DNA of 64,000 bases from positions 895,399 to 959,398 of the forward strand of contig JAEWOE010000006.1 in the NCBI GenBank assembly GCA_023460995.1, written 5' to 3'. This DNA is from Bacillota bacterium (GTDB taxonomy: Bacteria; Bacillota_I; Bacilli_A; RF39; UBA660). The position numbers were made by a program, and so were the translations under genes. The notes beneath the pieces are model-generated. The model saw only the letters and a program-made list of their open reading frames with translations, did not search any database and was not told the DNA's origin. This document shows positions 7,041-16,115 of the stretch, one piece after another. How positions within the stretch are numbered: position 1 is the stretch's first letter; each line of letters opens with the position of its first letter.

Positions 7041-9332
7041 ATGCAAAATAAGCCTATATACGTATGGCCATTTATACTAGTTTATAGAATTGTAATAATA
7101 ATTCTAAAACTTCCACTGGCTATAATTCATTATTTTTTAATGGGATTCTTTTTTTCGATATATACAATAATAGAAGTATTTGTTGATTTAGGAATATTTA
7201 TTTCATTTATTTGGTGGAGTTTCTTAAAATATTTATTTTTAGGAATATCTTTTCCTTTTGTATTGATTACGAGATTTTTAAAAGATAAGAAGGTTTCTCA
7301 ACATAAAGAAACAACTAGTTCAATAGAAAAAACTAAGGTTGAACCAAAGACAAAGAATTTGATTAAATTAAGACCGGAACCAGCTAAGGCAGCTGGTACA
7401 ACTACTGCTGTACTTAACGCAGGTCAACTTACTAAGAAACATAATAGTAAAGAAGAAGCCTTAAAGGTTGACAAGGAACTTAAAAAGTTAAAAGAAGTTG
7501 CTGATAAAGAGGCTGCTATTCATGCTAAAAAAATGGAGCAACTTCGTAAAAAAGAAGAAATAAAAGCAGCAAAACAAAAAGCTCAATTAGATAAAATAGA
7601 AAAGAAAAAGGCTGACGAGGAAGCAGCTAAGAAAAAACAAGAAGCAGCTGAAGAGTTAAAAGAACAACAAAGATTAATGCGTGAATATAAGCGTAAGCAA
7701 GAATTTGATGCTGCTTTAGATAAAAAGAAAAAAGTTGAAGCTATTTCACAACCGAAGAAAGAAAAAGTTAAGAGTTTAGAATTAACAAAAAAAGAAGAAG
7801 CTAAGGCTGCTAAACAAAAACTAAAACAAGAAAAGATTCAACGCAGAAAAGAACTTGCGGCAGAAAAGAAAAAGTTAAAAGAAAAAAATACTTACATTAA
7901 TGATAAGGTTGTTATTGAAAAGAAAACACTTGGTGATCGAATTAATTCGGGATTAGAAGTACTTATAAAAGTTCCAAAACTTTTATCTCAAAATGTTAAG
8001 AAAAGTTTTACCAATTCTTCTTTTGCAAGAAATAAGCGTAATCAAGAAGACATGCACCGCGAAGCTTTACTTATTGACTTTGAGAGTGATGATGCTAAGA
8101 AAAGTGATAAGAAAATAGTTTATGAATATGTTGGTAAAAATGCCGAAGGCAAATTAATAAAAGCATATTTTGAAGCATTTTCTAAAGTTGAAGTGCATTC
8201 GTTTTTATTAAGTGAGGGTTTTGAAGTATATAGTATCAAAACAAGCCCTTTAATTAAATTTCTACATGGGGCTAAGGAATCAAGAAATGTAAGATTTAAA
8301 AATAAAGATTTAATATTTTTCTTGACACAGTTATCTACGTATATTAAAGCTGGTATTCCACTTGTTGAATCACTTAGAATTTTAAGTAGACAATTTCCTC
8401 AAAAAGGATATCAAAAAGTATTTAGATCTTTAATATACGATTTAACAATGGGTGATAACTTTAGTGTTGCTTTAGAAAAGCAAGGAACAGCTTTTCCAAA
8501 ATTACTTGTAAATATGATTAAAACTTCTGAAATGACTGGAGAACTTCCAGAAACACTTGATGATATGCAAGTTTATTTTGAAGAAGCAGAAAAAACAAAA
8601 AAACAAATGATTACTGCCCTTACTTATCCAACAATAGTATTTGTACTTGCTATTGGAGCTATTACTTTCATTATGATATATATAGTTCCACAATTTGCAG
8701 GCATATATGCTGATATGGATAATGCTAAGTTACCAGGAATAACTGTTGCAATAATGAATCTAAGTGATTTCTTAAAAAATTACTGGATATATGTAATAGC
8801 AACAATATTTGGAGCTATATTTATATTCTTCTATTTATATAAGAATGTAAAACTATTTAGAACACTTATTCAGTGGTTTATGATGAAATTGCCTATTATA
8901 GGAAATGTAATAATTTATAATGAAGTTACAATGTTTACTAAAACTTTTGCTTCATTATTAAAACATAATGTATTTATTACTGATACAATGGAAATTTTAA
9001 ATAAAATTACAAATAATGAAATTTGGAAAATGCTTATTTTAGACACAATTACAAACTTGGCAAAGGGAGAAAAAATTTCTCTTGCGTTCCAAGATCATTG
9101 GGCTGTGCCAATACCTGCATATGAAATGATTGTAACTGGAGAGCGTACTGGGCAATTGCCAGAAATGATGCAAAAGGTTTCAGATTATTACCAGGAACTT
9201 CATAAAAATGCAGTTGGTAGAATTAAAGCTTTTATTGAGCCAATACTAATTTTGTTCCTAACTGGAGCAGTTGGTGTTATTGTTCTTTCTATAGTAATTC
9301 CAATGTTTGACATGTATAATCAACTAGGATAA
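7041..9332 (+). CDS. PilC/GspF-type pilus inner-membrane protein with an N-terminal membrane and Lys-rich coiled-coil extension
   Basis: From about residue 360 to the end (of 763) this is a PilC/GspF/ComGB platform protein: YEYVGKNAEGKLIKAYFEA, then DLIFFLTQLSTYIKAGIPL, followed by two T2SSF repeats with membrane helices. It anchors the extension ATPase at the membrane. PilC proteins are usually about 340-410 residues. Here residues 1-80 hold two or more extra hydrophobic helices, and about 135-290 are a Lys/Glu/Ala-rich coiled coil. The start is ATG 7041, because AGGTG lies seven bases upstream; the in-frame GTG at 7032 lies inside that site. It forms an operon with the prepilin peptidase 18 bases downstream. 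The extension is unlike standard members. Confidence 0.9.
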   Translation: MQNKPIYVWPFILVYRIVIIILKLPLAIIHYFLMGFFFSIYTIIEVFVDLGIFISFIWWSFLKYLFLGISFPFVLITRFLKDKKVSQHKETTSSIEKTKVEPKTKNLIKLRPEPAKAAGTTTAVLNAGQLTKKHNSKEEALKVDKELKKLKEVADKEAAIHAKKMEQLRKKEEIKAAKQKAQLDKIEKKKADEEAAKKKQEAAEELKEQQRLMREYKRKQEFDAALDKKKKVEAISQPKKEKVKSLELTKKEEAKAAKQKLKQEKIQRRKELAAEKKKLKEKNTYINDKVVIEKKTLGDRINSGLEVLIKVPKLLSQNVKKSFTNSSFARNKRNQEDMHREALLIDFESDDAKKSDKKIVYEYVGKNAEGKLIKAYFEAFSKVEVHSFLLSEGFEVYSIKTSPLIKFLHGAKESRNVRFKNKDLIFFLTQLSTYIKAGIPLVESLRILSRQFPQKGYQKVFRSLIYDLTMGDNFSVALEKQGTAFPKLLVNMIKTSEMTGELPETLDDMQVYFEEAEKTKKQMITALTYPTIVFVLAIGAITFIMIYIVPQFAGIYADMDNAKLPGITVAIMNLSDFLKNYWIYVIATIFGAIFIFFYLYKNVKLFRTLIQWFMMKLPIIGNVIIYNEVTMFTKTFASLLKHNVFITDTMEILNKITNNEIWKMLILDTITNLAKGEKISLAFQDHWAVPIPAYEMIVTGERTGQLPEMMQKVSDYYQELHKNAVGRIKAFIEPILILFLTGAVGVIVLSIVIPMFDMYNQLG

Positions 9333-9350
9333 TCAAAAGAGGGGGTATTT

Positions 9351-10115
9351 ATGGAATTATATTATGGAATTGTTATGTTTATATTTGGAACCATTTTTGG
9401 TTCCTTTTACAACGTAGTAGGTGATAGATTGCCGGATGGTAAGTCAATAGTAAAACCAGGCAGTCATTGTCCAAAATGCGGGCATATGCTTAAACCAATT
9501 GAGTTGATACCAGTGTTATCTTATATAATGCAAGGAGGAAAATGCAAGAAATGTAAATGCAGAGTACCAATATTTCATCCATTATTTGAGATATTTGTAG
9601 GTTTATTATTTCTTGGATGCTATTTATCTTTTGGTATTAGTACCAATTTAATAATTGCTCTTACATTTGCTTCAATGCTTGCCATTTTAATAGTAAGCGA
9701 TTACTATTATATGATCATACCAGACGAGGTATTAATAGTTTTTGGAATATTATTATTTATAGAGACTTTTGCTATATCAGGTATAATGGTTACACTAACA
9801 TCTATGTTAAATGGCATAATAGCATTTGCATGTATGTTTGGAATAAAAAAGTTCGGAGATTTCTTATTTAAGACGGATTCAATGGGTGGTGGTGACATTA
9901 AGTTATTATTCTTCTTTGGATTTGTTCTGGGATGGGAAATGGCTATATTTTCAATATTTATAGGTTCTTTAATTGGATTACCAATATCCTTAATAACATT
10001 AAAAACTAAAAAAACAAATATTATTCCATTTGGACCATTTTTATCATTTGGGGCGCTTATTATAATGTTTACACATTTTGATATGACATCTCTTATAAGT
10101 ATGTTATTAAATTAA
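9351..10115 (+). CDS. pilD: Prepilin peptidase / N-methyltransferase (A24)
   Basis: This 254-residue polytopic membrane protein cleaves the leader of prepilins and usually methylates the new N-terminus. The N-terminal domain has FGSFYNVVGDRLP and two CxxC pairs (CPKCGH and CKKCKC) for zinc, as in bifunctional members. The catalytic aspartates are in SDYYYMIIPDEVL and MGGGDIKLLFFFG. About seven hydrophobic segments follow. A GGGGG-rich ribosome site precedes ATG 9351. It sits in the pilC operon, and its substrates should include the prepilin-like proteins at 11892 and 12868, and perhaps 29238. Confidence 0.95.
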   Translation: MELYYGIVMFIFGTIFGSFYNVVGDRLPDGKSIVKPGSHCPKCGHMLKPIELIPVLSYIMQGGKCKKCKCRVPIFHPLFEIFVGLLFLGCYLSFGISTNLIIALTFASMLAILIVSDYYYMIIPDEVLIVFGILLFIETFAISGIMVTLTSMLNGIIAFACMFGIKKFGDFLFKTDSMGGGDIKLLFFFGFVLGWEMAIFSIFIGSLIGLPISLITLKTKKTNIIPFGPFLSFGALIIMFTHFDMTSLISMLLN

Positions 10116-10126
10116 CATACTTTTTT
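10097..10126 (+). terminator. Terminator of the pilC-pilD operon
   Basis: AAGTATGTTA and TAACATACTT pair perfectly (10 bp, 6-base loop), followed by TTTT. The hairpin includes the pilD stop codon. Confidence 0.85.
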
Positions 10127-10132
10127 ATTAAC

Positions 10133-10160
10133 AAAAAAAAGATGATATATTATCATCTTT
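10133..10160 (-). terminator. Terminator of pilB on the minus strand
   Basis: The stem AAAGATGATA/TATCATCTTT (10 bp, 3-base loop) is followed on the minus strand by a T-run, the complement of the A-tract 10133-10140. Confidence 0.75.
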
Positions 10161-10165
10161 TATTA

Positions 10166-11794
10166 TTAACTGTTTATTTCAGGTATTCCAGAAACAGCAT
10201 TAGCATTTATTGTTTGATTAGTTGTATCAACGCCAGGCATTAATGTATTTGGTGTAATAATTTCTGCTATTGGAGCTACATTAACTGGACTTGTATATAC
10301 TTGTTGAACGGGTTGTTGTATTACTTGTTCTGTTACACCTGGCATAACATTAGCATTAGTATATTGGGTTACTGGTACTTCAGTAATTATTGGAGCACCT
10401 TGCATGTATGGATCTATTACTGGAGTATTATTAATTATTGGAATATTATTAACGACATCGTTAGCTGTATTATCAAATGTAGCTGCTAAATTATTACCCG
10501 TAATTTCAGATATACCAGTTGTTGGGACCGGTTGTTCAGTTTTATCTTCATTTGCTATTTCAGTAAATTCAAGAGCTTTTTTAAGATCTAATTCACCAGC
10601 TAATTTATCATCATCTTCAAGTTCTATTAATTTAAGTACTTCTTCAAAAGTGGAATGTCCTTCAACAACTTTTGAAAGTCCATCTTGTAATAATGTAATA
10701 ACATCAGAACTATATACAAGGCTACGAAGTTTTTCTTTTGTCATACCGCTTGATAATGCATCACGAATATCTTGATTAATAACAAGTACTTCATGGATAG
10801 CAATACGTCCAGTGTAGCCATTACCACATTCTTCACAACCAACTGCTGCATATATTTCATTTACTTCTTTATCTAATACTTTTCTAAATAATTGTTTCTC
10901 ATATTCATTTGTTTTTCTAAGTGCTTTACATTTAGGACATAATCTACGAGCCAATTTTTGTGAGATAATTCCTGTTAAAGCACTTGATAGAAGGTAACGT
11001 TCAACATCCATATCAAGTAGACGTTCAATTGTATTTAACGAGTTGTTGGTGTGGATTGTTGATAATACCAAGTGTCCAGTAATAGAAGCACGAACGGCTA
11101 TCTTTGCTGTCTCGGTATCACGAATTTCTCCAATCATTATAATGTTAGGGTCTTGACGTAAAATAGAACGTAGGGCAGTAGCAAAAGTAAGACCAATTTC
11201 ACTATTAACTTGTACTTGGTTAATGCCTTCTATGTCCATTTCTATCGGATCCTCAACAGTAATAAGATTAGTATCTTCTTTATTTAATCTTTGAAGAATT
11301 GAGTATACAGTAGTAGATTTACCACTACCAGTAGCTCCGGTAACAAGTATGATACCATTTGGAACTCCAATCATATATAATAATTTATTATAATTTTCAA
11401 CACTAAAGTCCAATTGTTCAATTCCATTCAAACTTTTTGTATAGTCGAGAATACGGATAACTATCTTCTCGCCATTACTAACTGGTAGCACAGAAACACG
11501 AAGGTCTAAATCCATCTCTTGAAGAGTTGCCTTAATGGCACCATCTTGTGGTAATCTAGATTCAGTAATATTCATTCCAGCTATAATCTTAATACGAGTA
11601 GTTAAATTTTTCTTAACTGCATTAGGTATTTCGGCATAGTCTTGGAGTGCACCATCAATACGAATTCTCGCTTTCATATATTTTTCAAGAGGATCAAAGT
11701 GAACATCACTCGCGCCTCTCTTAGAAGCATCAACCAATATTTCATTTACTATTTCTACTATTGGCATCTTCTCAAAATCAAATGTTTTTAACAT
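10166..11794 (-). CDS. pilB: Type IV pilus extension ATPase with a low-complexity C-terminal tail
   Basis: This 542-residue secretion NTPase powers pilus assembly. Residues 1-115 are the N2-type domain (RGASDVHFDPLEKYMKARIR). Walker A is GATGSGKST (153-161), the Asp box is ITVEDPIE (178-185) and Walker B is DPNIIMIGEIRD (215-226). Two CxxC pairs (286/289 and 320/323) form the zinc site. The ATPase core ends near residue 390. The remaining 150 residues are rich in Asn, Thr, Pro and Val, probably disordered, and not part of normal PilB or ComGA. It is transcribed opposite to the flanking pilus genes and diverges from the prepilin gene at 11892. AAGGGGA precedes the start. Confidence 0.95.
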   Translation of the reverse strand: MLKTFDFEKMPIVEIVNEILVDASKRGASDVHFDPLEKYMKARIRIDGALQDYAEIPNAVKKNLTTRIKIIAGMNITESRLPQDGAIKATLQEMDLDLRVSVLPVSNGEKIVIRILDYTKSLNGIEQLDFSVENYNKLLYMIGVPNGIILVTGATGSGKSTTVYSILQRLNKEDTNLITVEDPIEMDIEGINQVQVNSEIGLTFATALRSILRQDPNIIMIGEIRDTETAKIAVRASITGHLVLSTIHTNNSLNTIERLLDMDVERYLLSSALTGIISQKLARRLCPKCKALRKTNEYEKQLFRKVLDKEVNEIYAAVGCEECGNGYTGRIAIHEVLVINQDIRDALSSGMTKEKLRSLVYSSDVITLLQDGLSKVVEGHSTFEEVLKLIELEDDDKLAGELDLKKALEFTEIANEDKTEQPVPTTGISEITGNNLAATFDNTANDVVNNIPIINNTPVIDPYMQGAPIITEVPVTQYTNANVMPGVTEQVIQQPVQQVYTSPVNVAPIAEIITPNTLMPGVDTTNQTINANAVSGIPEINS

Positions 11795-11819
11795 TAAAAT
11801 TCATCCCCTTTTTAAACTT

Positions 11820-11873
11820 TTGGACTAGCATTTATCCTAAATATATTATATAATATATTTAAAGTAAACACAA
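11820..11873. promoter_or_regulatory. Divergent promoters sharing a 22-bp palindrome between pilB and the prepilin operon
   Basis: Bases 11839-11860 form a perfect A/T palindrome. For pilB (minus), TTGTGT (complement of 11868-11873) lies 17 bases before TATAAT (complement of 11845-11850). For the plus strand, TTGGAC (11820-11825) lies 18 bases before TATTAT (11844-11849). The two -10 boxes overlap inside the palindrome, so the directions probably compete or share one regulator. Confidence 0.6.
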
Positions 11874-11891
11874 TAAGGAAGGACGACTTTT

Positions 11892-12863
11892 ATGAGAAAA
11901 TTGGATAAAAAGGGGTTCATGTTAACAGAGACATTAATTGTTTCTACAATGCTTATAGCAGTATTAGTTATACTATATGTACAATTTAAAAACGTTACTA
12001 GAAGTTTCTATGAAAGTTTTACTTACAATACTGTTGGTAGTAGTTATAATTTGTACAACGCTAAATTATATATTGAGCAATCTAATTATAGTATGATAGC
12101 AGAAAAATTAAAAAATAGTAGTTATGTTGACTTGACAAACTGTCCGGGTACTTATTTTACTAATACTGATTATTGTGAAACATTATTTAATAAGTTAGGT
12201 ATAAAAAAATTGATAATGACTAATGAAAATCTTTATGATTTAACTAAAAATAATGATTTTGATAGTAAATTTGATGATTTTTTAAATAATATAAATTATG
12301 AAAATAAAGATGGGTATCATTTAGTTAGTTCTTTTAATGACGGAACATATGCAAGTATAAAAGTATTAAATGGTGATAATTTTGAATTTGTTATAGGTAA
12401 TGCCTGTAATGCTGAAACAAAAGTTAAATATAGAATAAATCATATTGCTATTGCTGAAGCAAGTGCAACAGAAGGAATAACTTTAGCAGATGATACTGTT
12501 GGAGAATTGGCTTGTGGAACTAGTATCATTGTAATGAATTATGCGAAAACTGATAATAGCTGTTATTATGCTTCTAAAGTTGGTCCATCTAATAGTATTA
12601 ATTTAAGTTTAGATGAAGATGTAAATAATGCTACAATTTATTACAGTAAATATCAATCAAATCTAACAATAAATCACTATAAATTTGGAACAACACAGGC
12701 AATTTCAACTTCAACCATTGTAAATAGTTTTTGTGGTAACGAAGTTCTAGTTGAGCAATACAAAAAAAATATAGCTGGATATAACTATGATAGTGCTGAA
12801 CAAGACACAGTAACTATGCCTGGTTGGAACACGACAGTTAATTTATATTATAAAGAGGTGTAA
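11892..12863 (+). CDS. Prepilin-like protein (minor pilin)
   Basis: This 323-residue protein begins MRKLDKKGFMLTETL, a class III signal: basic leader, cut between Gly8 and Phe9, Glu at position +5, then about 20 hydrophobic residues. The rest is an extracellular domain with scattered cysteines, ending in a beta-rich segment (MPGWNTTVNLYYKEV). Processing by the prepilin peptidase at 9351 and a place in the pilus tip or shaft are inferred from the leader and context. It is longer than a usual major pilin (about 150 aa), so minor pilin is more likely. The next prepilin gene starts four bases after its stop. Confidence 0.8.
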   Translation: MRKLDKKGFMLTETLIVSTMLIAVLVILYVQFKNVTRSFYESFTYNTVGSSYNLYNAKLYIEQSNYSMIAEKLKNSSYVDLTNCPGTYFTNTDYCETLFNKLGIKKLIMTNENLYDLTKNNDFDSKFDDFLNNINYENKDGYHLVSSFNDGTYASIKVLNGDNFEFVIGNACNAETKVKYRINHIAIAEASATEGITLADDTVGELACGTSIIVMNYAKTDNSCYYASKVGPSNSINLSLDEDVNNATIYYSKYQSNLTINHYKFGTTQAISTSTIVNSFCGNEVLVEQYKKNIAGYNYDSAEQDTVTMPGWNTTVNLYYKEV

Positions 12864-12867
12864 TAGA

Positions 12868-14481
12868 ATGAATAAAAAAGGTTTTACTACAGTTGAATTA
12901 GTTGTTTCTTTTACCCTTGTTTCAATAATCGTATTTTTCTTGTTAGAAATAATATTTGTTTTAAAAGATTTATATGTTTCTTCAGGTATTAAAACAAAAC
13001 TATTAACAAAACAGGCTGTACTTTCAGAAATTATTAATGATGATTTTACTTCGTTGCAGTTAGTGTATGCATCTAAATGTAGTGAGGCAGATGCCGATTA
13101 CGATAAAGAAGTTTGTATAAATTTTGGTTTTAAAAATGTTCAAAAGAAATTAATAGTAGATAGAGAAGATAATTCTATTACTTGGGGTAATTTAAAAACT
13201 GTCTTAATAAATGGTAGTGAAATTGGAAATATCAAGATTTCTAAAGAAACTTTGGTTAATGTGAATGACGCTACTACCTTAAATGGTATTCTTTCAATTG
13301 ATATTCCTATTTATCATAAACTTGTTGAAAAAGAGAATTTTGGAATGAGAATAAATTATCAATATAATAGTAACGTAGTATCACTTTCTAATATAAATGT
13401 AAGTGATATTGTTGATGCAGAAAAGAAAGTATATTTAATTAATGATGATGATATAAAATTTAAAGATGTTGATTATATAGATTCTGGTTATTATGTTGTT
13501 GATAATACGTCAGGAACTGTTATAACAGATAAGACAGAGTTAGAAAGTTTAGTAAAAGTTACAGGTGAAGTTGGTAATGAAATTGGAGAGACATATTATA
13601 TAACTTATACAATTTATGATATGAATAATAATATTATGAGCCAAGCTACGAGAAGCGTTACTGTTCTTGCCTCAGAATATACTTATGAATTTAAGGGTAG
13701 TGCAGAAATTTTAAAAATTCCTATAACTGGAACATATAAAATTGAAGCCTGGGGTGCGTCAGGTGGTGGTACAACCATAATGAAAGGAAGAGGTGGATAT
13801 ACCTCTGGTACGATTAAACTTACTACTTTAGATACTTTACATATTAATGTTGGTGGTGAGGGTACTTCTGGAATTAGTGGAACTGCAGCAAATGGCGGTT
13901 ACAATGGTGGTGGAGATTCTGGAATAAGTACTTCAGACTATGCTTCATCAGGTGGTGGAGCAAGTGACATCAGATTAAATTCACCAACACTATCCTCAAG
14001 GATTTTAGTTGCTGGTGGCGGTGGCGGTGGTGGATCACGTAATGATTCTACTGCTACTTGTAATGGTGGCGCAGGTGGAGGTACTACAGCTGGTATTGGA
14101 ACCTGTAGTGCTGCAAGTTATTTAGGTGGAGCTGGAACACCAACATCTGGTGGTGCAGCTGCAACATATACAGACAATATAATTACTTTAGCTAAGGCTG
14201 GCACATTTGGTAATGGTGGTAATGGAGCTAGTTATCAAAATGGTTCAGTCACTTCATCAGCCGGTGGCGGTGGTGGCGGATACTATGGTGGCGGTGGCGG
14301 ATCACGTTACGGCGGTGGTGGTGGCGGCTCAAGTTTCTGCAATAACACTGTCGCAATTACTTGTGATATTTTAGCTACTGGTGCAGATAGTTTTCCAACT
14401 ACAAATGGAAATAGTTATGAAAACGGACATATTGGAAATGGATATGTAAAAATTACATTAATTAGTATTTTATCAGAGTAA
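12868..14481 (+). CDS. Prepilin-like protein with C-terminal glycine-rich domain
   Basis: The protein has 537 residues. MNKKGFTTVELVVSF is a prepilin leader (cut Gly|Phe, Glu at +5) followed by a hydrophobic helix. Residues about 40-175 resemble a pilin body and about 185-270 an Ig-like module (SGYYVVDNTSGTVI, ITYTIYDMNNNIMSQ). From about 280 it becomes a glycine-rich domain (GASGGGTTIM, VAGGGGGGG, GGGGGGYYGGGGGSRYGGGG split by Ser/Asn stretches) like the Gly_rich family also seen next to animal ALK kinases. This suggests a pilus-tip adhesin. It follows 11892 by four bases in an operon. The DNA of the glycine-rich part is GC-richer because of GGT/GGC codons. Confidence 0.8.
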   Translation: MNKKGFTTVELVVSFTLVSIIVFFLLEIIFVLKDLYVSSGIKTKLLTKQAVLSEIINDDFTSLQLVYASKCSEADADYDKEVCINFGFKNVQKKLIVDREDNSITWGNLKTVLINGSEIGNIKISKETLVNVNDATTLNGILSIDIPIYHKLVEKENFGMRINYQYNSNVVSLSNINVSDIVDAEKKVYLINDDDIKFKDVDYIDSGYYVVDNTSGTVITDKTELESLVKVTGEVGNEIGETYYITYTIYDMNNNIMSQATRSVTVLASEYTYEFKGSAEILKIPITGTYKIEAWGASGGGTTIMKGRGGYTSGTIKLTTLDTLHINVGGEGTSGISGTAANGGYNGGGDSGISTSDYASSGGGASDIRLNSPTLSSRILVAGGGGGGGSRNDSTATCNGGAGGGTTAGIGTCSAASYLGGAGTPTSGGAAATYTDNIITLAKAGTFGNGGNGASYQNGSVTSSAGGGGGGYYGGGGGSRYGGGGGGSSFCNNTVAITCDILATGADSFPTTNGNSYENGHIGNGYVKITLISILSE

Positions 14482-14508
14482 AAATAAATAATGATATGAG
14501 GTGACCAA

Positions 14509-15135
14509 ATGAAGAAACTTGAAAAATATACCACTCCTTTAGGAATGATTGGGGTAATCGCATATTTAATTCATACTATTTTAGGGCAAATTCTTTGGAA
14601 TTCGTATAATCCTATAACTACTGATATTAGTTCACTAACTGCAGTAGGTGCTCCAAATCGCGAATTACTCTTAATATTTACCTATATTTATGGTATTTCA
14701 ATGTTGCTATTCTTAGTAGGCTTAATAGTTAAAGCTTTTAGAAAATATCATTTTTCTTTAAAAACAGGCTATATTATTATGTTTATAATGCAATTAGTTT
14801 CTTTCGTAGGGTATAGTCTTTTCCCAATAACTGGTGATAAAACTGAAATGAACTTACAAAATCTAATGCATATTATTGTTACAGTAATAGTAGTATTTAC
14901 TACAATAGCATCAAGTTACTTTTTATCTTATGGTTATTTAAAGCAAAAAAATAAACTTGGTAAGTTTATTCTAATTATGGCCATTGTTATAACAATAACA
15001 GGACTTACAAATCCAATTGGTATGGGATTAGAACTTAATATACTTGGTCTTACTGAGAGACTTGTAATATACTCATTACAGTTTATGATCTTTGTTATAT
15101 CTGCTTACTATACTTTTAATAAGTCAGAGCGTTAA
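14509..15135 (+). CDS. DUF998 membrane protein
   Basis: This 208-residue protein has six hydrophobic segments. Its opening pattern (TPLGMIGVIAYLIHTILGQ, then NPITTDISSLTAVGAPNRE) and later FPITGD are typical of DUF998 proteins, whose function is not known. GAGGTGA precedes ATG 14509. Its 3' end overlaps the 3' end of the minus-strand ylbJ-like gene by 12 bases, so the two are convergent with no room for a separate terminator. Confidence 0.8.
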   Translation: MKKLEKYTTPLGMIGVIAYLIHTILGQILWNSYNPITTDISSLTAVGAPNRELLLIFTYIYGISMLLFLVGLIVKAFRKYHFSLKTGYIIMFIMQLVSFVGYSLFPITGDKTEMNLQNLMHIIVTVIVVFTTIASSYFLSYGYLKQKNKLGKFILIMAIVITITGLTNPIGMGLELNILGLTERLVIYSLQFMIFVISAYYTFNKSER

Positions 15136-16083
15136 GTAAATATATATAATAATTCCTGATAAAAGAGCATGAATTATTCTTGAAACAAGATAAGGCAAAT
15201 ACCTTATCTTTTTTTCACTTAGAATGCTTATTACTTGCATATGACAACTAAATCCACCAAATGATATAATCATTGTAGCTAAAATAATTTTAACTTTCAT
15301 AGAAATATCTAGGGTACTAATAAAACTAAGACCTTGTGTCATTTCAAATAGACCGCTAATTATACTTTTAGCTAAAGGATTTAAATTCATTTGACTATTA
15401 ATTATAGTTGTAATAATTAAGAAAAACGTTATAACACCTAGAATAAGCATTAGTGTATTTATGGCATCTAGTAATGCTTTAGTAAGAACTTTTCCAAATG
15501 TTTCACTACTAGTTCTTTTATTATCCATATCTATAATTGCTTTTTTTAATGAAAAAGAGATATTTGAATCTATAGGATGATAATTTCTAACACATATACC
15601 AATAATAATATTGCTAATATAGTGTGCACCTAAAATTAGTAAACCAATTCTATAATTATTAAAAAATAGTATTCCAACTGTCCCAAGAATAAATAGAGGA
15701 TTTGAAAAATGTGTAAACATAAGTAATTTTTCTGCTTCATTAATATCTATCATTTTTTTATCAAGTAAATCATTTATATATTTAGCGTTACTTGGTATAC
15801 CCGATATAATACTCATAATAAAAATAAAAGAGGAGTTACCGCTGGTCCTAAAAAATATTGTCATAAATGGTTTAAATACTTCACTAACAAATTCGACAAA
15901 ACCATAGTTTATTAATAGACTAGAAATAACAAAAAAAGGAAATAGGGAAGGAAATAATTTGTCTTTCCATATGTCTAGTGCAAAGGTAACTGAATCAAGT
16001 ATTGATGCAGAATTTATAAGAATTTGTGATACAATAAATAATAGGGTGCAAGTAATTAAGATACTTTTGATTATTTTTTTCAT
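15124..16083 (-). CDS. ylbJ: Sporulation integral membrane protein YlbJ-like
   Basis: This 319-residue polytopic membrane protein has the nucleoside-recognition (gate) layout of YlbJ: SVTFALDIWKDKLFPSLFPF at the N-terminus, IMSIISGIPSNAKYINDL, and a late MIISFGGFSCHMQVISIL. In Bacillus subtilis ylbJ is under sigma-E and is needed for normal spore formation; the transported or sensed ligand is unknown. It diverges from a ylbL-like protease gene (33 bases between starts); in Bacillus ylbJ and ylbL are also close neighbours. It ends with a TGA stop, evidence for the standard code. It appears shorter than Bacillus homologues. Confidence 0.85.
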   Translation of the reverse strand: MKKIIKSILITCTLLFIVSQILINSASILDSVTFALDIWKDKLFPSLFPFFVISSLLINYGFVEFVSEVFKPFMTIFFRTSGNSSFIFIMSIISGIPSNAKYINDLLDKKMIDINEAEKLLMFTHFSNPLFILGTVGILFFNNYRIGLLILGAHYISNIIIGICVRNYHPIDSNISFSLKKAIIDMDNKRTSSETFGKVLTKALLDAINTLMLILGVITFFLIITTIINSQMNLNPLAKSIISGLFEMTQGLSFISTLDISMKVKIILATMIISFGGFSCHMQVISILSEKKIRYLPYLVSRIIHALLSGIIIYIYLTL

Positions 16084-16115
16084 TTGGCCACCATATTCTA
16101 TATAAAGGAGAGTTT

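Noticed and set aside
10404..10775. A 123-codon plus-strand ORF inside pilB
   Set aside because: It is antisense to the well-supported ATPase gene and lacks a ribosome site; its Ser/Asn-rich composition mirrors the pilB tail.
13760..14335. GGTGGC-type repeated DNA as a minisatellite or CRISPR
   Set aside because: It is coding sequence for the glycine-rich domain; the repeats are codon-based and there are no regular spacers.
15124..15126. Recoding of TGA as tryptophan (Mycoplasma code)
   Set aside because: TGA ends this gene and the one at 29049 at the expected family lengths, and all conserved Trp positions inspected use TGG.
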